DNA from: Microglena sp. YARC
Lineage: Eukaryota; Chlorophyta; Chlorophyceae; Chlamydomonadales; Chlamydomonadaceae
Length of the DNA: 64,000 nucleotides
NCBI GenBank assembly: GCA_022414725.1
Contig: CM039463.1
Coordinates: forward strand, 37,718,816 to 37,782,815
Reading direction: 5' to 3'
A model generated the notes under the pieces. That model was given only the letters and a program-made list of their open reading frames with translations, had not been told where the DNA came from and made no database searches. Position 1 is the stretch's first letter; every line of letters begins with the position of its first letter. This document shows, piece by piece, positions 11,320 through 21,729 of the stretch. The position numbers and the translations under genes are program-made.

Positions 11320-12160
11320 TGTGAGTTGTGTTTGTGTATGTTTGTGTGTATTTCTGCGTGCATGCATTTGTGTGTTCATGTGCTTTTGTGCGTGTTTGTG
11401 GTTGCCTATGTGTGTTTGCGTTTGCGTTTGTGTTTGTGTTTTGTGTTCGATGTTTTGCTCCTGCGTGCATGTGTGGGTGCATGTTTGTGTGTTTGTGGGT
11501 GCGCCTGTGGGTGTATGTGTGTGCGTGGGGTGTGTGTGTATGATGTGTGGTGGTGGTGGTGGTGGTGGGCAGAAACAGGGGCAGCAGGAGCACACACGTC
11601 AGTGAGTGACTTCAGCAGTCCTCCTCCTCACATTAGGACAGGTAAGATTTTTAAATCATAACATGATGATATTAATTCCTCATATAATTGTGTGATCAGA
11701 GATTATCTAGATGGTGCTTGGTATCATACGTCATCGAAGCATACATCATTTGAATCATACGACATCGAATATAGTACCGTATGAGCTATGCTACTTATCT
11801 TCGCCTCCTATCGCCTCGAAGGAAAATCGTCGAGAAGCTGAAATATTGAGTTATCTATGATGCATATTGGATCAATTTGTAACATTGTTAAAAATAATCC
11901 ACACCATTCTCTTGGGTTTTAAAAATGCAGGGTACTAAAGGAGATGATTTGCCACAACATGAGCTAGGTATTATCTAAATTTGGTCCCCCCCCCCCCCTT
12001 TTTTTTACTCTCCCAACTTTTTCTGGAGGGTACCAAATATTTGTCTTATGCCATCCTCCTAGTCTGATCTATACTACTTACCTTGGCCCCCTATCGCCTT
12101 TCTCAGCATTAGGACGCTTGATTGGTGCTTTCTTGACAACGTCGCCCTGGAAGCACATAA
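11320..12160. repeat. GT-rich tract then unannotated AT-rich DNA
   Basis: 11320-11575 is degenerate GTGTTT/GTGTGT repeat ending in a (GGT)n run. Two donor-like sites follow on the plus strand (GTGAGT at about 11601 and GTAAGA at about 11642) with short open stretches between them, too little to call an exon. I see nothing in 11660-12160 apart from a C/T homopolymer junction near 11987-12006. Confidence 0.5.
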
Positions 12161-12300
12161 GTAGGGACCGGCATATCATATGATGTTGACCTAAGGCGAG
12201 TGTAATAGCATACAAATTGCATCATATGATATTGTATATAAATGGTAACATTGGCCTAGACAGACTGCCGGCATAATATGATATCATATTGCCGTTCCCC
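12161..12300 (+). mobile_element. MITE of the ATCATATGAT family
   Basis: The element begins GTAGGGACCGGCATATCATA and ends TATCATATTGCCGTTCCCC, which are imperfect inverted repeats. It shares the internal words AAAGGCGAGT (here CTAAGGCGAGT), CATACAAATTGCATCATATG and AGACTGCCGGCAT with the copies at 28430 and 43209. Confidence 0.75.
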
Positions 12301-12329
12301 ACACATGGAAGCACACGAGTGGAATACAG

Positions 12330-12519
12330 AGCATGGATAGATGCAGCATGTGTGCGTGTCTTTGGATGAGTTTGTGTGTGTGAGAGAGATTTGTGTGTGT
12401 TTCGGTGAGTTTGGGTGAGTGAGAGAGAGTTTGAGTGTGTGCGTAGCCTGGTGTCTGGTGTGGTGCTGTTGATGGATGCCTCTCAACTCTCGGTATGGGA
12501 CGGATGCAACATGTGTGTG

Positions 12520-12559
<40 letters not shown>

Positions 12560-13145
12560 CCTGGTGCATGTTGTGGTGCTGTGAATGTTTGAAACATGTC
12601 GACTGTTGGTAAGGGATGGATGAAACAAGTGTGTGAGTGTTTGTGTGTGTGCGTTTGTGCGTGTGCGTGAGTGTGTGTGTATGTGTATGTGTGTGTATGT
12701 GCTTGTGTGTGTTTGAGAGAGAGAGAGCGTTTGTGTGTCTTTGGGTGACTTTGTGTGTGTGTAAGAGAGTTTGTGTGTATGGTGTGGTGCTGTGTATGGT
12801 TGCAACATCGCAACTGTTGGTAAGGGGTGGATGTAACGAGTGTGTGTCTGTAAGTTTGTGTGTCTTTGGGTGAGTTTGTGTGGGTGTGTGAGAGAGTTTG
12901 TGTGTGTTTGGGTGAGTTTGTGTGGCCTTTTCTATGGTGTGGTGCTGTGTATGAATGCAACACCTAAAATGTTGGTAAGGGATGGATGTAACAAGTGTGT
13001 TAGTGTGTGTGTGTAGCCTGGTGTAGCCTGGTGTATGGTGTGGTGCTGTGTATGAATGCAACATCTCAAATGTTGGTAAGGGATGGATGGAACAAGTGTG
13101 TGTGTGTGTGTAGCCTGGTGTATAGTGTGGTGCTGTGACACACAC
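12330..13145. repeat. ~120-bp intronic tandem repeat 3' of B3 exon 3
   Basis: About seven units contain GGTGTGGTGCTGTGTATG, TTGGTAAGGGATGGATG and GTGTGTGTG. The first unit adjoins the donor of exon 3 (13151-13150) and includes the first bases of the intron, so the array looks like amplified intron start. Long minus-strand His/Thr open frames through it are translations of the repeat. Confidence 0.7.
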
Positions 13146-13151
13146 ACTCAC

Positions 13152-13280
13152 CCGTGTTGCTGGTCTCCCTGCAATGACCAGTCCTCCATCAGGCTTCTGA
13201 GCAAAGACCATCACATCACCAACCGACATGTTGTACGCTCGATGCAACTCCCCCGCGCCCTCCAGCAGATACATTCGACT
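13152..13280 (-). CDS. B3 domain transcription factor, exon 3 (C-terminal part of B3)
   Basis: Acceptor TAACAG at 13286-13281, 43 full codons, donor GTGAGT starting at 13151. It begins SRMYLLEG, the B3 strand that in plant VAL/ABI3-type proteins reads NNSRMYVLEG, and continues through SVGDVMVF (family AGDxVxF) and GGLVIAGRP (family GKLVMGxRK). Phase is 0 on both sides and joins exon 2 exactly at the family's WxNN/SRMY position. Together with exons 1 and 2 it completes a B3 fold of about 110 residues, a sequence-specific DNA-binding domain of nuclear transcription factors. No stop codon precedes the donor, so the protein continues; the downstream exons are not established. Confidence 0.88.
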
Positions 13281-15250
13281 CTGTTAGGAATTGGTGGCTT
13301 GGGTTAGGGTTAGGGTTTGGGTTTTGGGTTGGGGGTTGTGGTTGGGTATGCAACCACCTCGCGCCCTCCAGCAGATGCAGTCGACTCTGTTTGTAATTGG
13401 TGCTTCGAGTAGGTGTTGGTGTTGGTGTTGGTGTAGGTGTTGGTGTTGGTGTAGGTGTTGGTGTTGGTGTTGGTGTTGGTGTAGGTGTTGGTGTTGGTGT
13501 TGGTGTTGGTGTAGGTGTAGGTGTTGGTGTTGGTGTTGGTTGCGGGTGCTGGGTGGAAGAGGGGATGTAACTCCCCCGCAACCTCCAGCATATACATTCG
13601 ACTATTTTGGGAACTGGTGGTTTGGGTTTGGGGTTTGGCGTCCGGGGTTTGGGGTTGGGGTTGGAGTTTTGGAGTGGTGAGGGTTGGGTTGGTTTGGGTA
13701 TGCAACCCCGTTGCATCCTCCAGCAGATACATTTGACTCTGTTAGAAATAATGGTTTAGGTTAGTGGTTTGGCATCTGGGTTCAGGGTGTGGGGTTTGAG
13801 ATTTGGGTTTGGTTGGAGGTTTGGGATTAGGGGTGGTGGTGGTTAGGGGTCGAGTTGGGCATGCAACTCCCTCACGCCCTACATCAGATATATTCGACTC
13901 TGCTTGGAATTTGTGTTGGTGTCTGTGGTGGGTGGTTGGTGGAAGAAGGGACATGTTGTATGCTCTATGCTACTTCCCCGCACCCTCCAACAAATACATT
14001 CATCTCTGTTTGGAATTGGTGCTGGTGTTGGTGTTGGTGTTGGTTGCGAGTGCTGGTTGGAAGAAGGGATGTTGCTCCCTGCACCCTCCAGCAGACGCAT
14101 TTGACTCTGTTTGGAATCGGTGTTTGGTGTAGGTGTAGGTGTAGTTGTTGGTGTTGGTGTTAGTGTAGGTATAGGTGTTGGTGTAGGTGTTGGTGTAGGT
14201 TGCAAGTGCTGGGTGGAAGAAGGGATGTTGCTCCCTGCAACCTCCAGCAGACGCATTTGACACTGTTTGGAATTGGTGTTTGGTGTTAGTGTAGGTGTAG
14301 GTGTAGGTGTTGGTGTAGGTGTTGGTGTAGGTGTTGATGTTGGTGTTGGTGATGGTGTTGGTGTAGGTGTTGGTGTTGGTGTTGGTGTTGGTGTTGGTGT
14401 TGGTGTAGGTGTAGGTGTAGGTGTAGGTGTAGGTGTAGGTGTAGGTATAGGTGTTGGTGTTGGTGTAGGTGTAGGTGTAGGTGTAGGTGTTGGTGTTGGT
14501 GTAGGTGTAGGTGTAGGTGTTGGTGTTGGTGTACGTGTACGTGTAGGTGTTGGTGTTGGTGTTGGTGTTGGTGTAGGTGTAGGTGTTGGTGTTGGTGTTG
14601 GTGTAGGTGTAGGTGTTGGTGTACGTGTACGTGTACGTGTACGTGTACGTGTACGTGTACGTGTAGGTGTTGGTGTTGGTGTAGGTGTAGGTGTTGGTGT
14701 TGGTGTTGGTGTAGGTGTTGGTGTTGGTGTAGGTGTTGGTGTTGGTGTTGGTGTAGGTGTTGGTGTTGGTGTTGGTGTAGGTGTTGGTGTTGGTGTAGGT
14801 GTACGTGTACGTGTACGTGTAGGTGTTGGTGTTGGTGTTGGTGTTGGTGTAGGTGTTGATGTTGGTGTTGGTTGCGAGTGCTGGTTGAAAGAAGGGATGT
14901 TGCTCCCTGCACCCTCTAGCAGACGCATTTGACACTGTTTGGAATTGGTGTTTGGTGTTAGTGTAGGTGTTGGTGTTCGTGTAGGTGTTGGTGTAGGTGT
15001 TGGTGTTGGTGTTGGTTGCAAGTGCTGGGTTGAAGAAGGGATGTTGCTACCCGCACCTATCAGCAGATGCATATGACTCTGTTTGCAATTGGTGTTTGGA
15101 GTAGGTGTTGGTGTAGGTGTTGGTGTTGGTGTAGGTGTAGGTGTTGGTGTTTGTATCAAGTGCTGGGTGAAAGAAGGGATGCTGCTCCCCGCACCCTTTA
15201 GCAGATGCATTTGACTCTGTTTATAATTGGTGCTGGTGTAGGTGCAGGTG
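13281..15250 (-). repeat. Intron 2 arrays: GTGTTG/GTGTAG hexamers with ten copies of the exon 3 start
   Basis: The hexamer array (plus strand GTGTTG and GTGTAG) is cut into blocks by about ten copies of the first 25-40 nt of exon 3 with its acceptor, near 13375, 13580, 13725, 13880, 13990, 14095, 14250, 14920, 15070 and 15210. On the sense strand each copy reads CAGAGTCAAATGCATCTGCTG or close to it, i.e. [10 protein letters not shown] or a variant, then drifts into unrelated sequence. Only the copy at 13280 continues into a full exon. The largest block (14280-14870) is almost pure hexamer. The long Pro/Thr and Val/Gly frames here are not genes. Confidence 0.85.
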
Positions 15251-15289
15251 TAGGTGTTGGTTTAGGTGTAGGTCTAAAAATAAAAGTGG

Positions 15290-17440
15290 ATTTCACTAAA
15301 CTAGTTATACCTGATTCCCACCAGGATCGAAACTTTGTCATTCCGTCCAGAATCGAATCTTTGTCATTTGGCCATTTTGTCATTAGGTCATTTCCCTATT
15401 CTGAATAAAAGTGGTTTCACAACCTGAGTCATACCTAGGGAAAGACTAAGTTGGTTCATATCAGTGACTGATAGTTAACATTAGACAGCCGAGCCGTCTC
15501 ACCAGAATTTATTTGAAAAACTTATATTATTGTGACCTGTTGTGACACTAAAATAATAGTAGTGAATTTAAGTTTTTCAAACACTAATACTATCTCTAGA
15601 GATATCTCCATAGGTGCCTAAGTCCGAAAACGCCCTAAGTCGATACAAGAATGTGATACAGAGCCGTACATGGCCCAAACTGCTCGGAATCGAATTCTGT
15701 CAGGCTCATATTGTTCGCAACGGTGTCAGCTATGCGCGCAGCTACTTTTCGTGCGCGTTCGCATCTGGTCGCGAGCAGCCTTGTTCGGCAGGCAGGTGGC
15801 AGTACATCAGATGTGCGATAATTAGTGATACAAATCCAGATTGCGTCAGATACGAGGCCGCGCGAGCTATTCCGAAGAAAGGTACCTCGGGATGAAAGGC
15901 TTATCGAACCCCTATTACAAAGTCGGAGGCTGCGCTTCAGCCTTGGCCTCGGAATCTACTGAAATAGCTGTACATCTCAAGATTTCACCTCCCTGTGGCC
16001 TACCACACCATGGCTCAGGATTAGGGTGTGTTTTCAATGATCTACCCTAAATAAAAACTGAGTTCAGATGTGGATGTTTGAAAACAAATTTAAAAAAAAT
16101 GGTTTTTTTTTTTTTTTTTTTTTCAAAACATATTGAATTTTGAATTTTGAATTTTCGAAAAAAAAGAAAACGTTGTTCTGCACGCTATATCTTGAGATAG
16201 GGCAAAACCGAGGTCCAAAATGTTTCAATTGAGGCTGTGCAAGTCTGACCTAGGACTTAGGACACCCACGAAATGTAAATAATTCAGTGTTTTGGGGTCC
16301 ATACTCAACTGTACTGCCTGCGTACTACCTTCCAAGACCTTCCATAACAACTACTGGTAGGGAAAGACGTTACATAACATTTGTACCCAGTGTTCTTTTT
16401 AAATGGCTTGTTTCGGTGGCGATAGGCTCCGTATCACTTCCTACGTAAAACCCGTATCGACTTAGGGGACCCCATAGTAACAAATTAGCATGTTTCACTT
16501 GACCTGGTCCCCACCATTTGAGAAAACCCAAATCGGAGTATTTGTGTGTTGAACTGATGTGGTTGGGCAACTTATTAGCAAAAATCTTTGTTTTTGGACT
16601 TGAGGGCATAGGCTCAATCCATCCGTATCACTCAGGGTCTGACTTAGGCACCTATGGAGATAGTTGCTTTTTTTCAAAAAAACATTTTTTTCGAACACTA
16701 TTACTAGTTGCTGTTCCCGATGACTCATATACCTGGTTGTAAGTCCAGAATCGAAAGTTGATCATTTGGTCATTTGGTCTTCTCACTATTCTGAATAAAA
16801 GTGGATTTCACAACCTTCTTGATACCTGCTCTTTGGTCTAGAATCGAAACTTGGTCGTTAGGTAATTTCACTGTTCTAAATAAAAGTGGATGTCACAACC
16901 TCCTTCATACCTGGTCTTTGGTCCAGAATGGAAACTTCGTCATTAGGTCATTTCACTATTCTGAATAAAGTGGATTTCACAACCTTAGTCATACCTAGGG
17001 AAAAGCTAAGTGGGTTCATATCAGTGAATGTTAGTTAACATTAGACAGCCGAGCCGTCTCACCAGAATTTTGAATCTATTTTTAAAAATTATATTATTGT
17101 GACTAAAATAATAATAGTGAATATAAGTTTTTCAAACACTCATATTAGTTGCGGTTCCCTAGTCATACCTGGTTGTTAGTCCAGGATCGAAACTTGATCA
17201 TTAGGTCATTTGGCCGTTCCACTATTATGAATTAAAGTGGATTTCACTAAACTAGTCATACCTGATTATGTGTCTAGAATAGAAACTTGGTCATTAGGTC
17301 ATTTGGTCATCTCAAACTAAAATTAATAAAAGTGGATTTCACAAAACTAGTCATACCTGGTTATTAGTCCAGAATCGAAACGTGAAGGAGTAATCCCTTC
17401 CTAGTGTGTCTACTGATCTCACTGGTAAGCCAGAGGGGTA
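15290..17440 (-). repeat. Intron 2 arrays with copies of the exon 2 end and its donor
   Basis: Degenerate ~90-110-bp units contain GTCCAGAATCGAAAC (antisense of the exon 2 sequence FRFWT) and TCATACCTGGTT (antisense of the donor AACCAG/GTATGA), separated by TTCACTATTCTGAATAAAAGTGG. Copies lie near 15325, 16745, 16850, 16925, 17190, 17275 and 17360. The best, 17347-17437, keeps about 90 nt of coding sequence (VDTLGRDYSFTFRFWTNNQ) plus the donor. Two MITE remnants of the AATATTAG family (about 15435-15600 and 16985-17165) are themselves near-duplicates, showing that the array expanded after that insertion. 15610-16700 holds a poly-T run (about 16105-16123) and no gene that I recognise. Confidence 0.8.
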
Positions 17441-17445
17441 CCATA

Positions 17446-17628
17446 CAGGGTAATACATTTTGTCAAATTTGTCAGCCCTTAAACCGCACAACTGTCAAAT
17501 TGGTCAGCGCTTTGAAGTGCAAAAAGCGCGCTGCGCCCAAAGGGGGTTGAAAAACTGTGCGAAACGCGCAGTGGGGCTCGAAAAGCGTGCACGAAATCGC
17601 GCTGCCGCGCGTGCTTTGTAGGAGCCTG
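17446..17628. mobile_element. hAT-like MITE, copy 2, next to the exon 2 donor
   Basis: Ends CAGGGTAATAC and GGAGCCTG, flanked by GTACCATA (17438-17445) and GTATCATA (17629-17636), an 8-bp duplication with one mismatch. It belongs to the family of 8290-8474. The right-hand duplicate includes the second base of the exon 2 donor, so the element lies eight bases into the intron of the transcribed strand. It separates the real exon 2 from its partial duplicate at 17347-17437. Confidence 0.85.
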
Positions 17629-17637
17629 GTATCATAC

Positions 17638-17754
17638 CTGGTTGTTAGTCCAAAATCGAAACTTGAAGGAGTAATCCCTTCCTAGTGTGTCTACTGCCCT
17701 CACTGGGAGACCGGAGGGGTTATCCAGACGGGGGAAGTATTGCTCTGCTATCGC
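17638..17754 (-). CDS. B3 domain transcription factor, exon 2 (middle of B3)
   Basis: Acceptor TGCGCAG, 39 full codons, donor CAG/GTATGA (GT at 17637-17636). It encodes AIAEQYFPRLDNPSGLP, then VRAVDTLGRDYSFKFRFWTNNQ. This matches the middle of plant B3 domains: LPK/xCAExYFP, a Gly-Leu-Pro turn, D..G..W.F.(F/Y)RFWPNN. Phase 0 on both sides connects exon 1 (VVIPK) and exon 3 (SRMYLLEG) at the expected points. The canonical Trp of EWxF is Tyr here and the Pro of FWPNN is Thr, so the domain is diverged but complete. Four further partial copies of this exon lie upstream in intron 1 and one downstream; this is the only copy with both splice edges and an open frame. Confidence 0.9.
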
Positions 17755-18007
17755 CTGCGCAGGGAGGGGAGGAACAAGGAGAGATAAGTGTGTGTATGTG
17801 TGTGTGCGTGTGGTGTGTGTGTGTGTGTGTGGAAGGGTGGAAGGGTGTGTGTGCGTGTGTCTACTGCCCTCACTGGTAGGCCGGAGGGGTTATTTAGACG
17901 GGGGAAGTACTGCTCTGCTATCGCCTGCACAGAGAGGGGAGGAACAAAAGTGAGATAAGTGTGGATGTGTGTGTGTGTGCGTGTGTGTGTAGTTTGTATG
18001 TGTAAGG

Positions 18008-18043
<36 letters not shown>

Positions 18044-18601
18044 TTTGTATGTGTAAGGAAGGGTGTGTGGAAGGGTGTGTGTGTGTGTGTGTGTAGTTTG
18101 TATGTGTAAGGAAGGGTGTGTGTGTGTGTGTGTGTAGTTTGTATGTGTAAGGAAGGGTGTGTGGAATGGTGTGTGTGTGTGTGTGTGTGTGTAGTTTGTA
18201 TGTGTAAGGAAGGGTGTGTGGAAGGGTGTGTGTGTGTGTGTCTACTGCCTTCACAGGTGGGCCGGAGGGTTTATCTAGATGGGGGAAGTACTGCTCTGCT
18301 ATCGCCTGCGCAGGGAGGGGAGGGACAAGGAGAGATAAGTGTGTGTGTATGTGTGTGTCTGTGTGTGCGTGTAAGGGTGTGTGTGTGTGTGTCTACTGCC
18401 CTCACTGCGTAGGCCGGAGGGCGTTATTTCAGACGGGGGAAGTACTGCTCTGCTATCGCCTGCACAGGGAGGGGAGAGACAAAAGAGAGATAAGTGTGTG
18501 TGTGCGTGTGTATGTGTGTGTGTGTGCGTGTGGGTGGGTGGGTGGGGGGTGGGGGGGGGGGGGGGGGCGTGTGTGTGTGTGTGTGTGTGTGTGCGTGCGT
18601 G
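17755..18601 (-). repeat. Intron 1: GT microsatellite with three copies of the exon 2 start
   Basis: Blocks of (GT)n and TGTAAGGAAGGGTGTG are separated by copies of the first ~65 nt of exon 2 with its acceptor at 17861-17924, 18241-18305 and 18391-18459. The first two remain open (AIAEQYFPRLNNPSGLPVRA and a P-H-L-D-K variant); the third carries a stop. All stop at the same coding point (VDT) and run into GTGTGT. The upstream ~30 nt including the polypyrimidine/AG are copied as well. Confidence 0.85.
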
Positions 18602-18717
18602 TGTCTACAGCCTTCACTGGCAAGCCAGAGGGGATATCTAGACGGGGGGAGTACTGCCTACCTGTAAAACCCTCGTCTAGATATCCCCTCCGGCCCTACC
18701 AAGTGAAGGCTGTAGAC
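18602..18717. repeat. Inverted repeat of exon 2 fragments where GT switches to CA
   Basis: GTCTACAGCCTTCACTGG through ATATCTAGACGGGG (18602-18648) is followed after about 20 bp by its reverse complement (18672-18717). Both arms are exon 2 fragments. To the left the microsatellite is (GT)n, to the right (18718-18930) it is (CA)n. This marks a palindromic duplication of the array, not a separate repeat. Confidence 0.85.
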
Positions 18718-18943
18718 ACACGCACACACACCCTTCCACACACAAACACACACAAACACACACAAACACACACAAACACAAACACACACAAACAAACACA
18801 CACACACAAACACACATACACACAAACACACACACACACAAACACACACAAACACACACACACAAACGCACACACACACATACACACACAACACACACAC
18901 GCAAACACATTAACACACACACACACATCCTCACCCTCCTCAC

Positions 18944-19081
18944 CTTGGGTATGACCACCCTGCCAGTGCCCCCCACATCAGAACTTGTCAAAGCCTTTTC
19001 AAAGAAAACCTTTGCGCCCACATCCTCCAGTGCCTTCACCACCTCCGCCACTCTGGGGTCGTCTGAGGTGTCCTGGGACAT
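18944..19081 (-). CDS. B3 domain transcription factor, exon 1 (N-terminal part of B3)
   Basis: 46 codons from the ATG at 19081 to donor AAG/GTGAGG (GT at 18943-18942). It opens MSQDTSDDPRVAEVV and then reads ALTSSDVGGTGRVVIPK, the start of a plant B3 domain (family: FEKxLTxSDVGRxGRLVLPK). Exon 1-3 splicing gives a 128-codon product with a full B3 domain of the VAL/ABI3 type; these proteins bind DNA in the nucleus. There is no stop in frame upstream of this ATG as far as about 19225, and a TTCCAG lies just upstream, so a Pro-rich N-terminal exon is possible and the start is provisional. The family otherwise has additional domains; none is seen here. Confidence 0.85.
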
Positions 19082-19099
19082 GGAGCTTACTGGAATTAT

Positions 19100-19700
19100 A
19101 TTTTGGAGGTGGGGGGGGCACTGAGGTGGGGGGTGCAGAGGTGGGGGGCGGTGGGCTGGGGTGCAGAGTTTGGGGGCCAGGTGGGGGTGCTGAGGTGGGG
19201 GGGCGGAAAGAAGCTGATTGGGCAAGGGTGGAGTTGAAGGGGGGTGGGGGCCAAAAACGATGGCAGAGGGCGACAGAAAGGATGGCGTGACTTGTTGTGG
19301 AAGTTGAGAAGAATTAAAATAGCCCGAGGCGTGGGTGCACTAACGGCAGCCGGAAATCAGCTGCTGGCAAAAGGGCAGGATACGGGAGCTGGCCAGAATC
19401 TAGGCTGCTTGATATTGGAGGTTGGCTTGGGCAGGGCAGGTTGCGGTGGAGGTGGGAAAGTGATACGCGCACGCAGTGAGCCCACTCTCGTGAATCGAGG
19501 TCGCCGGGGAGAGAAGCGGCGTGCGCAGAGGGAGTGGTTTGGACCCTGGTCCCGAATTTACCAATCGACGATCTGAAAGCCCAGGCCGAAAGGGTACACG
19601 TCGATCGCGATCGCCCAGACGTTGAAGGGATATATACCGTTACACCGTCCCAGCCAGATTGATTGCTGCCTGACTCCACCCCATGCTTCGAATTATTCTG
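19100..19700 (-). other. Upstream region of the B3 gene
   Basis: 19100-19225 is C-rich on the minus strand and open in frame with exon 1 (Pro-rich). Beyond it there is moderately GC-rich, non-repetitive DNA and a TATATA at about 19630 on either strand. It plausibly contains the 5' end and promoter of the B3 gene, but I see no specific element. Confidence 0.35.
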
Positions 19701-19905
19701 CAGGGTTCACACTTATGAATGAAGCTAATTATCATGATTATAAATATGTTTGATGTGGTCTCGTTTCGTTTCCAACAATATTACATAGTGGCTGTGTAAA
19801 CACTGATGTTTACCTTCCAACTTGAACTTGGTTACATGCCTCCAGCCAGGAACTTGGCTGCTAGCCATCTTAATCAGTAACACAAGACTATCAATCTGAA
19901 TGAGA

Positions 19906-20050
19906 TGGACCAGCCTTAACTTACCTTGGTTTGGAAAGTAGTCCGTCCCTCATCGCTCATGCACATATAATACGTTAGGATGCACTCGCGCGCATCAGTA
20001 AGTATACAAGCACGTAGATACATAAGCACGTATACAAGCACACTCCGCCT
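19906..20050. repeat. Long direct repeat, copy 1 (copy 2 at about 20640-20800)
   Basis: GTAGTCC...CTCATCGCTCATGCACATAT through CAAGCACACTCCGCCTAT occurs in both places in the same orientation with small indels. A shorter block (ATGGACCAGCCTTA, CTCCAGCCTAGCCCA) also repeats at 20460-20640. No gene. Confidence 0.7.
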
Positions 20051-20370
20051 ATCTATCGCCTATCCTCGGTTTCACTGGTTTTTGTCAGGAGACCCACCTC
20101 CTGTGGTAAAATCCTTTCACAGCTTGTTTTAAAAATGGCACATCACAACAAAGCAATGCAGGGTGTGATGGTACCGGACTGCCGGTTTCGCATCATCTGT
20201 GTAGGTGTGTATGTTATTGACTGATTTATATATCAGTCTCTGAGTTGGCATAATGCACACCGGTACCTGTTCCCTCGCGGTCACACTCAAAAAGGCAGCG
20301 CGGCACCGCGCTGCCGCGCGCGCTTAGTAGTACATTGCTCCCCTCTCGGGAGTCGGGACTTGCATTATTG

Positions 20371-20455
20371 TTGAACTACGTACACGGCTACGAGTGCTCT
20401 CTAGATAGACATCTTGCAAGATGTCTGGAGAGCACTCGCAGACGTGTCGTTCAAC
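20371..20455. repeat. Imperfect 85-bp hairpin
   Basis: The arms TTGAAC...ACGAGTGCTCT and AGAGCACTCG...GTTCAA surround the perfect 20-bp palindrome AGACATCTTGCAAGATGTCT at its centre. A degraded fragment of the hAT-like MITE family (GCGCTTAGTAGTAC, about 20270-20335) lies just to its left. Confidence 0.75.
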
Positions 20456-21729
20456 ACATGTCGCTCCAGCCTAGCCCAGTAGGCTACCCCTGGCCTGTAA
20501 CATACACACCTAACTATATCAATTATTCAATGTTATGGACCAGCCTTATCTTACCTTGTTTGGGCAAGTCGCTCCAGCCTAGCCCATCCCAGTAGGCTAC
20601 CCCCGGACTGTAACATACACACCTAGCTATATCAATGTTATGGACTCATCTTGCCTTGGTTGGGAAAGTAGTCCCTCATCGCTCATGCACATATTAATAT
20701 ATTATACGTTAGGACTATGGATGCACTCTCCCACAGAAGTAAGTATACAAGCAAGAATATATACAAGGACATGCACAAGCACACTCCGCCTATTGACACA
20801 ACACAACAAAGTAATTCAAGGTGTGATGGTGCTGTATTGGCTCAAAAAGAGTTTACAATAATTATTTTTCGTGAATTGCGATGCTCATATGTGCTAACAT
20901 GAGAATCTGACTGGTAGAAGTAAATCTTATAATACTAATATGGTATAGAAGGTAACTTTGTATGTATTTTGACTTCAAAACTGAAAAAGTGATAAATAAC
21001 TGACGGACGGACGGACGGACGGACCATAGTACCATACAAGACAGAAACTGGAACCCAAAGCATGAACCGAGCTAACAGGTATATCCAACTGAAGTTACGA
21101 TATGCCAGCTATGCCACACACCAGGTGATAAGGCAGAGAGATACCGGCATACCGCTCTCTCTTACAGACGGACAAACGGACGGAGAATTTCAATAGGCTT
21201 ATCCCAGGCTAATCCCTCTTCATAAACATAAATGGCATTTGGGTAAACATGGTACTACCGGTATTTTCCAGCTGCCAAGCATGTGCTAATAAATAAGTAC
21301 ATAAATAGTACGCTTTATTGCGAGGCGTGAGGTTGAGGGGGCCAGCCCGTTTGCTTCACTCGGGCTAAACACGTGCTAATAGTTCTTTTACAACCATGTT
21401 CTGTTGATCTGTTCCCCTCGAGTCATTTCCAAGAGGATGTCATGAGGTCGGGCGTATTGTTTCCATCGCACTTCTTGACTTGCCTTGTCCACAACCCGGT
21501 GGCTTTCAGCACGAACACGTGGGGCGACTTTTCTGAAGTAGAACCCTTTTCTGTTCCCCTTGCGCCATTTCCAATAGGATGTCACGGTAGCGGGCGTTTT
21601 GTGAGCAATCTCAAGACATGGTGGCTTGCAGCCTTCAAATGCTTGCAACATGTCGATTTGCCGCGCAGTGTCGTGGTATTCACTGCGTGCAATTTGGGAT
21701 GAGACGCGGGGTAGCGAAGCATAAAAAAG

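Noticed and set aside
10483..11661. Poly-Ala/Leu/Cys/Ser proteins and a plus-strand gene at 10.1-11.7 kb
   Set aside because: The homopolymer frames come from CTG/CCG triplets. Plus-strand splice-like sites exist (GTAAGT at 11305, GTAAGA at 11642), but no protein family emerges and frames conflict, so no gene is called.
12256..13274. 263-codon His/Thr-rich extension of the B3 exon 3 frame
   Set aside because: The exon ends at a consensus GTGAGT donor; the extension reads through intronic CACACA repeat.
13300..13350. Telomere-like TTAGGG/GGGTTAGGGTTTGG
   Set aside because: Only two or three units inside a longer degenerate G/T-rich intron array; not a telomeric tract.
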